Positions 54,831-64,000 of a DNA stretch of 64,000 nt are shown piece by piece. The notes under the pieces were generated by a model that searched no databases, was not told where the DNA came from, and was given only the letters and a program-made list of their open reading frames with translations. Within the stretch, counting starts at the first letter, position 1, and each line of letters starts with the position of its first letter. Position numbers and translations under genes: made by a program. This DNA comes from Anabaena sp. PCC 7108 (GTDB taxonomy: Bacteria; Cyanobacteriota; Cyanobacteriia; Cyanobacteriales; Nostocaceae), in assembly GCF_000332135.1 (NCBI RefSeq), contig NZ_KB235896.1:2859403-2923402 (forward strand), given 5' to 3'.

Positions 54831-56717
54831 ATGAAATTTTCTTGGAGAGTCGTAGCACTCTGGTCATTGCTGGCCTTAGTAATTGGCTTTTTCTTCTGGC
54901 AAGGGGCTTTTGCAAACGCTCCTGTAGATGCAAGCAAGAATGCAGCTAATACCCGTATGACCTATGGACGGTTTCTGGAATACTTGGACGCTGATCGCGT
55001 TACCAATGTAGACCTGTATGATGGTGGTAGAACAGCGATTATCGAAGCTAATGACCAAGATATCGAAAACCGCGTTCAACGCTGGCGAGTTGATTTACCT
55101 ACTAATGCGCCTGAGTTAATTAACAAACTCAAAGAACATAAAGTTAGTTTTGACGCTCATCCTATCCGCAATGATGGCGCAATCTGGGGCTTATTAGGTA
55201 ATCTTGTATTCCCAGTGTTATTGATTACTGGTTTGTTCTTTTTGTTCCGTCGTTCTAATAATCTTCCCGGTGGACCTGGCCAAGCTATGAATTTTGGTAA
55301 GTCCCGCGCTCGGTTTCAAATGGAAGCGAAAACCGGAGTAAAATTTGACGATGTAGCTGGGATTGAAGAAGCGAAAGAAGAACTACAAGAAGTTGTGACT
55401 TTCCTCAAACAGCCAGAAAAATTTACTGCTGTAGGTGCAAAAATTCCTAAAGGTGTCTTGTTAATTGGACCTCCTGGTACTGGTAAAACTTTACTAGCAA
55501 AAGCGATTGCTGGTGAAGCTGGTGTACCATTCTTTAGTATCTCTGGTTCAGAGTTTGTAGAAATGTTCGTGGGTGTGGGTGCTTCCCGTGTCCGCGACTT
55601 GTTCAAAAAAGCTAAAGATAACGCTCCTTGTATCATCTTTATTGATGAAATTGACGCTGTAGGTCGTCAACGGGGTGCAGGTATCGGTGGTGGTAATGAT
55701 GAGAGAGAACAAACTCTCAACCAACTGCTAACCGAAATGGATGGTTTTGAAGGGAATACTGGCATTATTATTATTGCTGCTACCAACCGTCCTGATGTTT
55801 TAGACTCGGCTTTATTACGTCCCGGTCGTTTTGACAGACAAGTAACTGTTGACGCACCTGATATTAAAGGACGCTTGGAAGTTTTACAAGTTCATGCTCG
55901 TAATAAGAAATTAGACAAGAGTGTATCCTTAGAAGCGATCGCACGTCGTACTCCTGGATTCACCGGCGCAGACTTAGCTAACCTCCTCAACGAAGCAGCT
56001 ATCCTCACCGCTAGAAGACGCAAAGAAGGCATTACCATCTTAGAAATAGATGATGCAGTAGACAGAGTAGTTGCTGGTATGGAAGGAACTCCTTTGGTAG
56101 ACAGCAAGAGTAAGCGGTTAATTGCTTACCATGAAATCGGTCACGCTTTGGTGGGTACTTTATTAAAAGATCATGACCCAGTACAAAAAGTAACTTTGAT
56201 TCCTAGAGGACAAGCGCAGGGCTTAACCTGGTTTATGCCTAACGAAGAACAAGGTTTAATTTCTCGTTCTCAACTCAAAGCCAGAATTACTGGTGCTTTG
56301 GGTGGTCGTGCTGCTGAAGAGGTCATTTTTGGACCAGCAGAAGTGACAACTGGTGCCGGTGGAGACTTACAACAGTTATCAGGAATGGCACGACAAATGG
56401 TAACACGGTTTGGGATGTCTGACTTAGGTCCTTTGTCACTGGAAAGCCAACAGGGTGAAGTGTTCCTGGGTCGTGACTGGACAACACGTTCTGAGTATTC
56501 TGATTCTATTGCGGCTCGCATTGATGCTCAAGTTAGAGCGATCGCAGAAGAGTGTTACGATAACGCTAAGAAAATTATCCGTGAACATCGCAGTGTGACA
56601 GACCGTTTGGTTGATTTGTTGATTGAAAAAGAAACCATTGACGGTGAAGAATTCCGTCAGATTGTCGCTGAGTACGCTGTTGTACCAGATAAGTCACAGT
56701 TTGTTCCGCAACTGTAA
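54831..56717 (+). CDS. ftsH: ATP-dependent zinc metalloprotease FtsH
   Basis: A 628-residue membrane-anchored AAA protease. Two membrane helices (about residues 6-26 and 118-139) flank a lumenal/periplasmic loop; then come Walker A GPPGTGKT (residues 213-220), Walker [10 protein letters not shown], second region of homology [21 protein letters not shown], and the zinc site HEIGH at 434-438 with the third ligand Asp512 in [10 protein letters not shown]. In cyanobacteria FtsH hexamers degrade photodamaged D1 and misassembled thylakoid proteins; which of the four cyanobacterial paralogues this is cannot be certain, although its length suits FtsH2/FtsH4-type proteins. The upstream 260 bp should hold a regulated promoter. 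A good terminator follows. Confidence 0.97.
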   Translation: MKFSWRVVALWSLLALVIGFFFWQGAFANAPVDASKNAANTRMTYGRFLEYLDADRVTNVDLYDGGRTAIIEANDQDIENRVQRWRVDLPTNAPELINKLKEHKVSFDAHPIRNDGAIWGLLGNLVFPVLLITGLFFLFRRSNNLPGGPGQAMNFGKSRARFQMEAKTGVKFDDVAGIEEAKEELQEVVTFLKQPEKFTAVGAKIPKGVLLIGPPGTGKTLLAKAIAGEAGVPFFSISGSEFVEMFVGVGASRVRDLFKKAKDNAPCIIFIDEIDAVGRQRGAGIGGGNDEREQTLNQLLTEMDGFEGNTGIIIIAATNRPDVLDSALLRPGRFDRQVTVDAPDIKGRLEVLQVHARNKKLDKSVSLEAIARRTPGFTGADLANLLNEAAILTARRRKEGITILEIDDAVDRVVAGMEGTPLVDSKSKRLIAYHEIGHALVGTLLKDHDPVQKVTLIPRGQAQGLTWFMPNEEQGLISRSQLKARITGALGGRAAEEVIFGPAEVTTGAGGDLQQLSGMARQMVTRFGMSDLGPLSLESQQGEVFLGRDWTTRSEYSDSIAARIDAQVRAIAEECYDNAKKIIREHRSVTDRLVDLLIEKETIDGEEFRQIVAEYAVVPDKSQFVPQL

Positions 56718-56745
56718 GGTTTTTTGTTAGATGTGAAATTGATGG

Positions 56746-56774
56746 GGATGGTAAAAGCCGTCCCTATTTTTTTG
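56746..56774 (+). terminator. ftsH intrinsic terminator
   Basis: GGGATGG and CCGTCCC form a 7-bp stem (one G-U pair) with a 6-base loop, followed by TATTTTTTT, 29 bp after the ftsH stop. Confidence 0.85.
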
Positions 56775-56813
56775 GGAATAATAAACCGCAGAGGACGCAG
56801 AGAATTTAATCCG

Positions 56814-56842
56814 TAGGTTGGGTTAAGCAACAGCGCAACCCA
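56814..56842. repeat. Half-copy of the GTAGGTTGGGTT element
   Basis: These 29 bases match 14852-14880 exactly. The opposite inverted end is missing here; the match is followed by CAACAAAATAAATC. Confidence 0.9.
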
Positions 56843-56901
56843 ACAAAATAAATCAATGTTGATGGTTATAATTATAGAAAACTGGTAACAGGGTAAGAGA
56901 T

Positions 56902-57021
56902 ATGATCCAAATTATTCTGGATTCAGAACAAGAAAAGTTATTGCAGTAACAGTTAAAAACTGGTAAATATAGAACACCCAATGAAGTGATTACCGTTGCT
57001 TTAGTTACGGAATCAACGAAC
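56902..57021 (+). pseudogene. ParD/CopG-like antitoxin relic
   Basis: Reading from ATG 56902 gives MIQIILDSEQEKLLQ, then a TAA (56947-56949), then QLKTGKYRTPNEVITVALVTEST. This aligns with small ParD-type antitoxins that read LSxEQEKLLQQQLxTGKYxTPxEVIxxAL. One in-frame stop interrupts an otherwise preserved antitoxin N-terminal half, and no toxin gene follows. So it is a decayed type II antitoxin. Confidence 0.7.
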
Positions 57022-57110
57022 CACAGAGACACAGAGAACACGGAGGAATGAGGGTTTGAGAGATATTTTGCGTAAGTCCTGAGTAAATAATTTATCATGT
57101 GCTGCTGGTT

Positions 57111-60100
57111 ATGTTTGATTTTAATAACTACATCCAAGATATACAAACCAACATTAAACGCGGTGGAGAACGCAGTCATTACCCTAGTTTACAACGTCTA
57201 GTTGAAGGTTTAATGATTGGAATTAATGCCAGAATTGAAGAAAAAGGTAATCAAGAAGGTATTCCTGATTTTACCATCAGAAAAAATGACCGAGTTTTGG
57301 GATATATCGAAGCTAAGGATATTAATGTTGATTTAATTAAAACCGAAAAAACAGAACAGATTAAACGTTATTTAGAATCCAATATTGGTTACAATTTGAT
57401 TTTAACTAATTATCTAGAATTTCGTTGGTATGTCGATGGAGAATGTGAAAAAACTGCAAAATTAGCTGATTTAGAACAAGGTGAAATTACGCTGGTTGAT
57501 GATTTACAACCTATCACAGAATTACTGCAATTATTTCTTGATCAAAAAGCTAAAGATATTAATAACTATTATGATTTGGCTAAAGAAATGGCAGCTTATA
57601 CTAAAACCATTAGAAACGCGATTTTCTCAACTTTAGATATAGAAACAAACACCGAACAATTAAATCAATTAAAAGAAACATTTAAACAAATATTGATTCT
57701 GGATATAGATAATCAAAGCTTTGCGGATATGTATGCTCAAACCATTGCTTATGGTTTATTTACTGCTAGAATTGGTCATGCACAAAACCCTGGACAATTT
57801 GCATTTAATCGCACAACAGCAAGTATTTATATTAGTGATAGAATCCCTTTTTTGAAAGGTTTATTTGATATAGTTATTGCTACAGATAGCGTCAGCAAAA
57901 TTCATAAGTCAATTGAAAATTTAGTAGAATTACTAAATACAGTTGATATGACCAACATTTTAGAAACATTTGGTAGAGAAACCCGCACAGAAGACCCAGT
58001 TATTCACTTTTATGAAACATTTTTAGCAGCTTATCAATCTTCATTAAGAAAAAGTAGAGGAGTTTATTACACTCCTGAACCTGTAGTTAATTTTATTGTG
58101 CGTGCTGTTAATGATATTTTAGTGAATGAAGAAATCTTTGATTTACAATATGGTTTAGGAAATAGAAGAGTAACTATTCTTGACCCCGCAACAGGTACAG
58201 GAACTTTTTTATATGCAGTTATTAAACAAATTCGAGATAATGTTGCTAAATATGGGATTGATAAATGGAATAATTTTTTAAGAGACGCAAAACTTGTACA
58301 GCGTCTCTTTGGTTTTGAATTATTAATGACTCCTTACACTATAGCACATTTAAAATTAGGTTTATTATTAGGAGATTTAGGTTATAAATTTGTACCAGAG
58401 GAAAGATTAAAAGTTTATTTAACTAATGCGTTGGAAGAAGGAATAAAACAAGGTGATTTGATTCCAGGAATCACACAAATTATAGCCGAAGAATCAAGTC
58501 AAGCGGGAAAAGTAAAAACAGAAGTTCCGGTAATGGTGGTATTAGGAAATCCTCCTTATTCTGTCAGTTCCCAAAATGCTAGTAAACGCAAAAGACTCTT
58601 AAACCAAGATGAGAAATATTTAGCTGATGTTGAATATACTGGTTCAGTTTGGAATCGCATTTATAAAACCGGAAAAGCAGGTAAAACCATTACTGAATTA
58701 ACCCATATTGGGGAACTTTTAGAATTATATAAAGGTAGGGTGAGGTTAGAAAAAGAAAAGAATATTCAACCTTTGGATGACGATTATATTAAATTTATTC
58801 GGTTTGCTCAATATCAAATTCAAAAAACACCTAAAGGTTATGGTATTATTGGTTTTATTACTAATCATTCCTATCTCAATGGTTTAATTCATCGGGGAAT
58901 GAGAGAGGAGTTATTAAAGTATTTTGACACTTTATATATTATGGATTTGCATGGTAATTCTTTATTAAAAGAAACTACACCAAATGGAAATGTTGATCAA
59001 AATGTTTTTGATATTCAACAAGGTGTATCTATTTTAATTGCTGTGCGAGAAAAAAGCGAACCTGATTATTTTTCTACTGCTTATAAATCCAGAGATGGAA
59101 TTAAGGAAATGGCAAAAGTATTATATTATGATCTTTGGGGAAGTCGTGATAAAAAATATAAGTTTTTGGAATCTGCAAGTTTAAATAATGTTGACTGGAT
59201 AGAGTTACAACCAACTGCACCTAATTACTTTTTTACAGCCATAAATTATTCTCTAGATATAGAGAAAGAATATCAAAATTACTGGAATCTTCAGGATATA
59301 TTTTTAGTATATTCCAATGTTATAGAAACAGGAAAAGATGATGTTTTAATTTCTTTCAATCAAAACAAAATACAAGAATTTATTAAAAAATTATCTAATC
59401 CTGCAATTCTTGATCAAGACATAGCTGATATTTATAAAATTGCAGATTCTTCTAATTGGAACTTTTTTAAATCCCGATTATTAATTATTAAAGATGGTAT
59501 ACAAAATGATCTAATTAAACCGATATATTACAGACCATTTGATATAAGATTTACATATTTTCATAGTATTCTTAGAAGAATGCAAGAAAAAGTTTTAACA
59601 AATTTAACTCAAAATAACCTGGGACTATTAGCAATGAGACAAGTAGCTTCAGGAGATAATCAATATACACATTTCATGGTTTGTAATCATATAGTTGATA
59701 ATCGTAGTTTTTTTAGTAATAGAGGTAGGCCAAGTGTTTTCCCTCTCTACATTTATCCAAATACAGAAAATAAACAAACTAATCTTTTTATAGAAAGAAC
59801 TTCTAATTTATCTCCAAAATTCTTAGAAGCTATCAAAAACAAACTTGGTAAAACACCAACACCAGAGTACATATTTTATTATGCTTATGCTATTTTTCAT
59901 AGTCCTACCTATCGCACTAGATACGCTGAATTTCTCAAGATTGATTTTCCTCGTCTTCCCTTAACTAGTAATCAAAAACTATTTAATTCTTTAGCTATAA
60001 AAGGAGAAGAATTAGTTAATTTACATTTAATGAAATCCGAGAAACTCGATAATTTAATTACTACATATCAAGCAATAGGAGAAAATCAAGTTAGTGAAGT

Positions 60101-60356
60101 TACGTATAATTCAGAATTGCAAAGAGTGTATATTAATAAACAGAATTATTTTACAGATATTCCCCAACACATCTGGGAATTTAAAATAGGTGGATATCAA
60201 GTATTAGATAAATGGTTAAAAGATAGAAAAAATGCAAATCGAGTATTATCTGAAGATGAAATTATTCATTATCAAAAAATAGTAATTGCTTTAACAGAAA
60301 CCTTGCGGTTAATGCAGGAAATTGATAGTTTAATTCCTGGTTTTCCGATAGAGTAA
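57111..60356 (+). CDS. Type IIG/ISP-like restriction enzyme with adenine methylase
   Basis: A 1,081-residue fusion from ATG 57111; GTG 57099 would add four residues. The N-terminal nuclease domain carries a PD-(D/E)XK site IPDFTIRKNDRVLGYIEAKD with Asp53, Glu67 and Lys69. A helical linker leads to a gamma-class N6-adenine methyltransferase: motif I ILDPATGTGTF (Asp358 to Gly364) and catalytic motif IV LGNPPYSV (Asn480-Tyr483). A large C-terminal region, including HSPTYRTRYAEFLKIDFPRLP, is the target-recognition and bacterial-methylase part. No translocase helicase motifs were seen, so type IIG fits better than type ISP. It is a stand-alone, very AT-rich gene next to antitoxin debris, consistent with transfer. 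Recognition sequence unknown. Confidence 0.88.
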   Translation: MFDFNNYIQDIQTNIKRGGERSHYPSLQRLVEGLMIGINARIEEKGNQEGIPDFTIRKNDRVLGYIEAKDINVDLIKTEKTEQIKRYLESNIGYNLILTNYLEFRWYVDGECEKTAKLADLEQGEITLVDDLQPITELLQLFLDQKAKDINNYYDLAKEMAAYTKTIRNAIFSTLDIETNTEQLNQLKETFKQILILDIDNQSFADMYAQTIAYGLFTARIGHAQNPGQFAFNRTTASIYISDRIPFLKGLFDIVIATDSVSKIHKSIENLVELLNTVDMTNILETFGRETRTEDPVIHFYETFLAAYQSSLRKSRGVYYTPEPVVNFIVRAVNDILVNEEIFDLQYGLGNRRVTILDPATGTGTFLYAVIKQIRDNVAKYGIDKWNNFLRDAKLVQRLFGFELLMTPYTIAHLKLGLLLGDLGYKFVPEERLKVYLTNALEEGIKQGDLIPGITQIIAEESSQAGKVKTEVPVMVVLGNPPYSVSSQNASKRKRLLNQDEKYLADVEYTGSVWNRIYKTGKAGKTITELTHIGELLELYKGRVRLEKEKNIQPLDDDYIKFIRFAQYQIQKTPKGYGIIGFITNHSYLNGLIHRGMREELLKYFDTLYIMDLHGNSLLKETTPNGNVDQNVFDIQQGVSILIAVREKSEPDYFSTAYKSRDGIKEMAKVLYYDLWGSRDKKYKFLESASLNNVDWIELQPTAPNYFFTAINYSLDIEKEYQNYWNLQDIFLVYSNVIETGKDDVLISFNQNKIQEFIKKLSNPAILDQDIADIYKIADSSNWNFFKSRLLIIKDGIQNDLIKPIYYRPFDIRFTYFHSILRRMQEKVLTNLTQNNLGLLAMRQVASGDNQYTHFMVCNHIVDNRSFFSNRGRPSVFPLYIYPNTENKQTNLFIERTSNLSPKFLEAIKNKLGKTPTPEYIFYYAYAIFHSPTYRTRYAEFLKIDFPRLPLTSNQKLFNSLAIKGEELVNLHLMKSEKLDNLITTYQAIGENQVSEVTYNSELQRVYINKQNYFTDIPQHIWEFKIGGYQVLDKWLKDRKNANRVLSEDEIIHYQKIVIALTETLRLMQEIDSLIPGFPIE

Positions 60357-60432
60357 ATATTCATTATAAAAACGAAAAATAACATAAGAGTTAGCGTTAG
60401 CAGTCATAAATTGATAACGCTAACTTGGAGTT

Positions 60433-61317
60433 CTATTTTTTGCCAACAGCAGTTATTTGCAGTGGAAATCCTAGCTTTCTTCTTTGCTCAACATATAAAT
60501 GAGCCACCTTTCTTGCCAAATGCCGAATCCTTGCAATGTAACGAGTCCGTTCCGTTACCGAAATTACACCCCGTGCATCGAGCAAATTAAAACTATGGGA
60601 ACACTTAATTACATAGTCTAAGCTCGGTAAAACAAGTTCTCTCTCTGTTAATTGCGTAGCTTCTTGCTCATACAAATTAAATAGTGTCAGTAACATTTCA
60701 GGATTCGACGCTTCAAAGTTATAAGTACACTGTTCAATCTCGCCCTGAAGATGAACATCTCCATATGTAATGTTGTCTGTCCACTGAATATTCGTAATTG
60801 CCTCTACTTGCTGGAGGTACATTACAAGTCGCTCCAGTCCATAGGTAATCTCAATTGACACCGGACGGCAATCAATTCCCCCGCATTGTTGGAAATATGT
60901 AAATTGAGTAATTTCCATCCCATCTAGCCAGACTTCCCAGCCAGTACCCCAAGCACCCACAGTCGCATCTTCCCAGTTATCTTCCACAAAACGAATATCG
61001 TGGTCTTCAGGACAAATCCCTAAAGCCCTTAAAGAATCAAGATATATCTCCTGAATATTATCCGGTGAAGGCTTAATCAATACTTGGTATTGATAGTAAT
61101 GCTGAAATCTGTTCGGATTTTCGCCATAACGTCCATCTGTAGGACGACGACATGGTTCAACATAAGCTACAGACCAAGGTTCAGGACCTAAAGCTCTTAA
61201 AAAAGTATGGGGATTCTTGGTGCCTGCACCTTTTTCCATGTCATAAGGTTGGGCAATTAAGCAGCCACGCTCACCCCAAAACTGATGCAATAAACTTACT
61301 ACTGTCTGAAAATTCAC
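60433..61317 (-). CDS. glyQ: Glycyl-tRNA synthetase alpha subunit
   Basis: A 294-residue class II catalytic subunit of the heterotetrameric glycyl-tRNA synthetase. It begins [83 protein letters not shown] (class II motif 2 region) and has [44 protein letters not shown] (motif 3). The length is normal; glyS, the beta subunit, is elsewhere. It is divergent from the rRNA promoter. Confidence 0.98.
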   Translation of the reverse strand: MNFQTVVSLLHQFWGERGCLIAQPYDMEKGAGTKNPHTFLRALGPEPWSVAYVEPCRRPTDGRYGENPNRFQHYYQYQVLIKPSPDNIQEIYLDSLRALGICPEDHDIRFVEDNWEDATVGAWGTGWEVWLDGMEITQFTYFQQCGGIDCRPVSIEITYGLERLVMYLQQVEAITNIQWTDNITYGDVHLQGEIEQCTYNFEASNPEMLLTLFNLYEQEATQLTERELVLPSLDYVIKCSHSFNLLDARGVISVTERTRYIARIRHLARKVAHLYVEQRRKLGFPLQITAVGKK

Positions 61318-61626
61318 GCTCTACTCTTCCTTGAGTCAATAATGCCTAACCCATTGTGGACTAAACCCAGCATTATGAGCAGTTTTGAGCCATTTAAAAA
61401 AGAGCGAAGAAAAAAGTTTGTCAAAGTAGTTGACAAGAAGAAAGAGGTTAGATATATTGAATAAGTGCCGGAGAGAGAAGCCGAACGAAAGCGACGCTCG
61501 AAGGAGACCGAACCTTGAAAATATTATAGTTTGAAAGACAGTATAAAACAAGTACTCTGCGTCAGTAAAGAAAATAACCTGACCGAGGTTGAAAAAGACG
61601 GTCAAAAGAGCTAAAGAAAACGAACC
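61318..61626 (+). promoter_or_regulatory. rRNA operon promoter and leader
   Basis: A near-consensus promoter reads TTGACA (61430-61435), a 17-bp spacer and TATATT (61453-61458). A boxA-type GAACCTTGAAAA occurs at 61510-61521 in the leader and again at 63531-63542 before 23S, as expected for antitermination of rRNA transcription. The rest is the divergent glyQ upstream region. Confidence 0.85.
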
Positions 61627-63115
<1,489 letters not shown>

Positions 63116-63122
63116 TTAGGGA

Positions 63123-63187
63123 GACCTAATCCATTTAGAAGTCGAACACAAACAGTAATTAGACGCTAAATTGGTCTAACCTAGGTC
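63123..63187 (+). other. ITS D1-D1' helix region
   Basis: GACCTA near 63123 and TAGGTC near 63182 can pair at the base of a long stem just after 16S, the standard cyanobacterial D1-D1' spacer helix used in taxonomy. Confidence 0.6.
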
Positions 63188-63235
63188 GGTCGCAGGTATG
63201 ATTATACGCTTTCAGACTATGATTGGTTCGATTAA

Positions 63236-63309
<74 letters not shown>

Positions 63310-63399
63310 CCTGAATCAATTAAAAATTCAAAATTAAGAATTAAAAATGCAGAGAAAATTTGTTTTTTAATTTTTAATTATCAATTTTTAATTGCTGAT

Positions 63400-63472
63400 G
63401 GGGGTTTAGCTCAGTTGGTAGAGCGCCTGCTTTGCAAGCAGGATGTCAGCGGTTCGAGTCCGCTAACCTCCA
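63400..63472 (+). tRNA. trnA: tRNA-Ala (TGC)
   Basis: A 73-base cloverleaf: acceptor GGGGGTT/AACCTCC with the G3-U70 pair that is the tRNA-Ala identity element, anticodon TGC in TTTGCAA, T-loop GGTTCGAGTCC, discriminator A. It follows tRNA-Ile in the standard order. Confidence 0.97.
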
Positions 63473-63512
63473 CATTGGAAAAGAAGTCAGCAACTGGATA
63501 AAGATTCAGACT

Positions 63513-63542
63513 GCTGGATTTAACCAGCCAGAACCTTGAAAA
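63513..63542 (+). promoter_or_regulatory. ITS boxB-boxA antitermination site
   Basis: A GCTGG/CCAGC hairpin (63513-63528) is followed by GAACCTTGAAAA at 63531-63542, the usual boxB-boxA arrangement before 23S. Confidence 0.8.
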
Positions 63543-63686
63543 CTGCATAGTAACGAGAAAAGAAGCAGGCAGACGAAACTGAGTACTGAGTAATGAGTAC
63601 CGAGTGATGAGTGAAAGACTCAAAGCGGAGTATAGAAGAATTCAGAGCAGCAGAAAAGTTTGCAAGTGGAAACCAATGTAAAAAGT

Positions 63687-64000
63687 GGTCAAGCTAATAA
63701 GGGCTAATGGTGGATACCTAGGCACACAGAGGCGAAGAAGGACGTGGTTACCGACGAAATGCTCCGGGGAGTTGGAAGCAAACTATGAGCCGGAGATATC
63801 CGAATGGGGCAACCCTAAATACAGCCTGTTGAATATATAGACAGGTATGAGCTAACCCAGCGAATTGAAACATCTTAGTAGCTGGAGGAAGAGAAATCAA
63901 TAGAGATTCCCTAAGTAGTGGTGAGCGAAAGGGGAAGAGCCTAAACCAAAGGGTTTACCTTTTGGGGTAGTGGGACAGCAATAACGAATCATGGAGACTA
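63687..64000 (+). rRNA. rrl: 23S ribosomal RNA, 5' part
   Basis: The gene starts near GGTCAAGCTAATAAGGGC and continues past the window. The beginning AATGGTGGATACCTAGGCAC and GTGAGCGAAAGGGGAAGAGCC are typical of cyanobacterial 23S. Confidence 0.95.

Larger units (their letters stand above)
56718..57110. other. Gap with terminator, repeat half-copy and antitoxin relic
   Basis: This 393-bp stretch holds the ftsH terminator, a CGCAGAGGACGCAGAG word (56788-56803), a half-copy of the GTAGGTTGGGTT repeat (56814-56842), a ParD-like relic (56902-57021) and a CACAGAGACACAGAG word (57022-57036). No intact gene is seen before the methylase start. Confidence 0.6.

Overview
The window is chromosomal DNA of a filamentous, probably heterocyst-forming cyanobacterium (Nostocales type). 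Evidence: chlB of the dark-operative protochlorophyllide reductase, a Ycf37-like photosystem I assembly factor, many HIP1 octamers (GCGATCGC) inside genes, heptanucleotide tandem repeats and small dispersed repeats between genes, many TPR and Ser/Thr-kinase genes, and an rRNA operon ordered 16S - tRNA-Ile - tRNA-Ala - 23S. The genus cannot be fixed from the sequence alone.

Layout. 1-2862: a PAS/histidine-kinase gene split by a complete 1,503-bp insertion sequence with 16-bp terminal repeats and a 6-bp target duplication. 3214-8189: lipoprotein, rpmI-rplT, a periplasmic solute-binding protein, Ycf37-like TPR protein and a secreted copper amine oxidase. 8367-10626: AT-rich accessory stretch with a short Thr/acidic-rich peptide gene next to an MvdD-like ATP-grasp ligase (candidate graspetide RiPP locus) and an Rpn/DUF4351-type gene. 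10863-12389: chlB. 12561-18458: second accessory stretch with a fused AAA ATPase-TOPRIM protein (possible PARIS/OLD-like defence), an 850-bp AT-rich repeat-bearing gap and a CyRepA1-type plasmid replication protein. 18565-31835: mostly housekeeping genes (TPR protein, M50 protease, FHA protein, pgl, MlaE permease, rph, adenylate-kinase-like, a P-loop-less CobA-like protein, DUF1816, rlmB, Mini-III, STAS protein, carA). 31938-37969: toxin-antitoxin-like pair, lipoprotein retropepsin, trpD, a two-gene restriction-modification module and a GerMN lipoprotein. 38181-48806: a 40-aa membrane miniprotein missed by size cut-offs, a TnpB relic, a beta-lactamase-fold hydrolase, Nif3, YjbQ, a glycosyltransferase, a class V aminotransferase, a RecB-like nuclease and a phytase-like esterase. 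49029-56717: two tandem Ser/Thr kinases sharing an unrecognised C-terminal domain, tRNA-Asp, gltX, a secreted protein and ftsH. 56718-64000: a dead ParD-like antitoxin relic, a large type IIG/ISP-like restriction-methylase, glyQ and the start of the rRNA operon.

Functional themes. Translation and RNA metabolism (rpmI, rplT, rlmB, rph, Mini-III, gltX, glyQ, rRNA, tRNAs), photosynthesis support (chlB, Ycf37-like, DUF1816, possible NdhP), nucleotide and amino-acid supply (carA, trpD, pgl), and an unusually rich set of defence or mobile-DNA functions scattered among them. The most interesting candidates for new biology are the minimal peptide/ATP-grasp pair, the fused ATPase-TOPRIM protein, the replication initiator with its AT-rich upstream gap, and the shared C-terminal domain of the two kinases. 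All functions are read from sequence motifs by eye; no database search was run.
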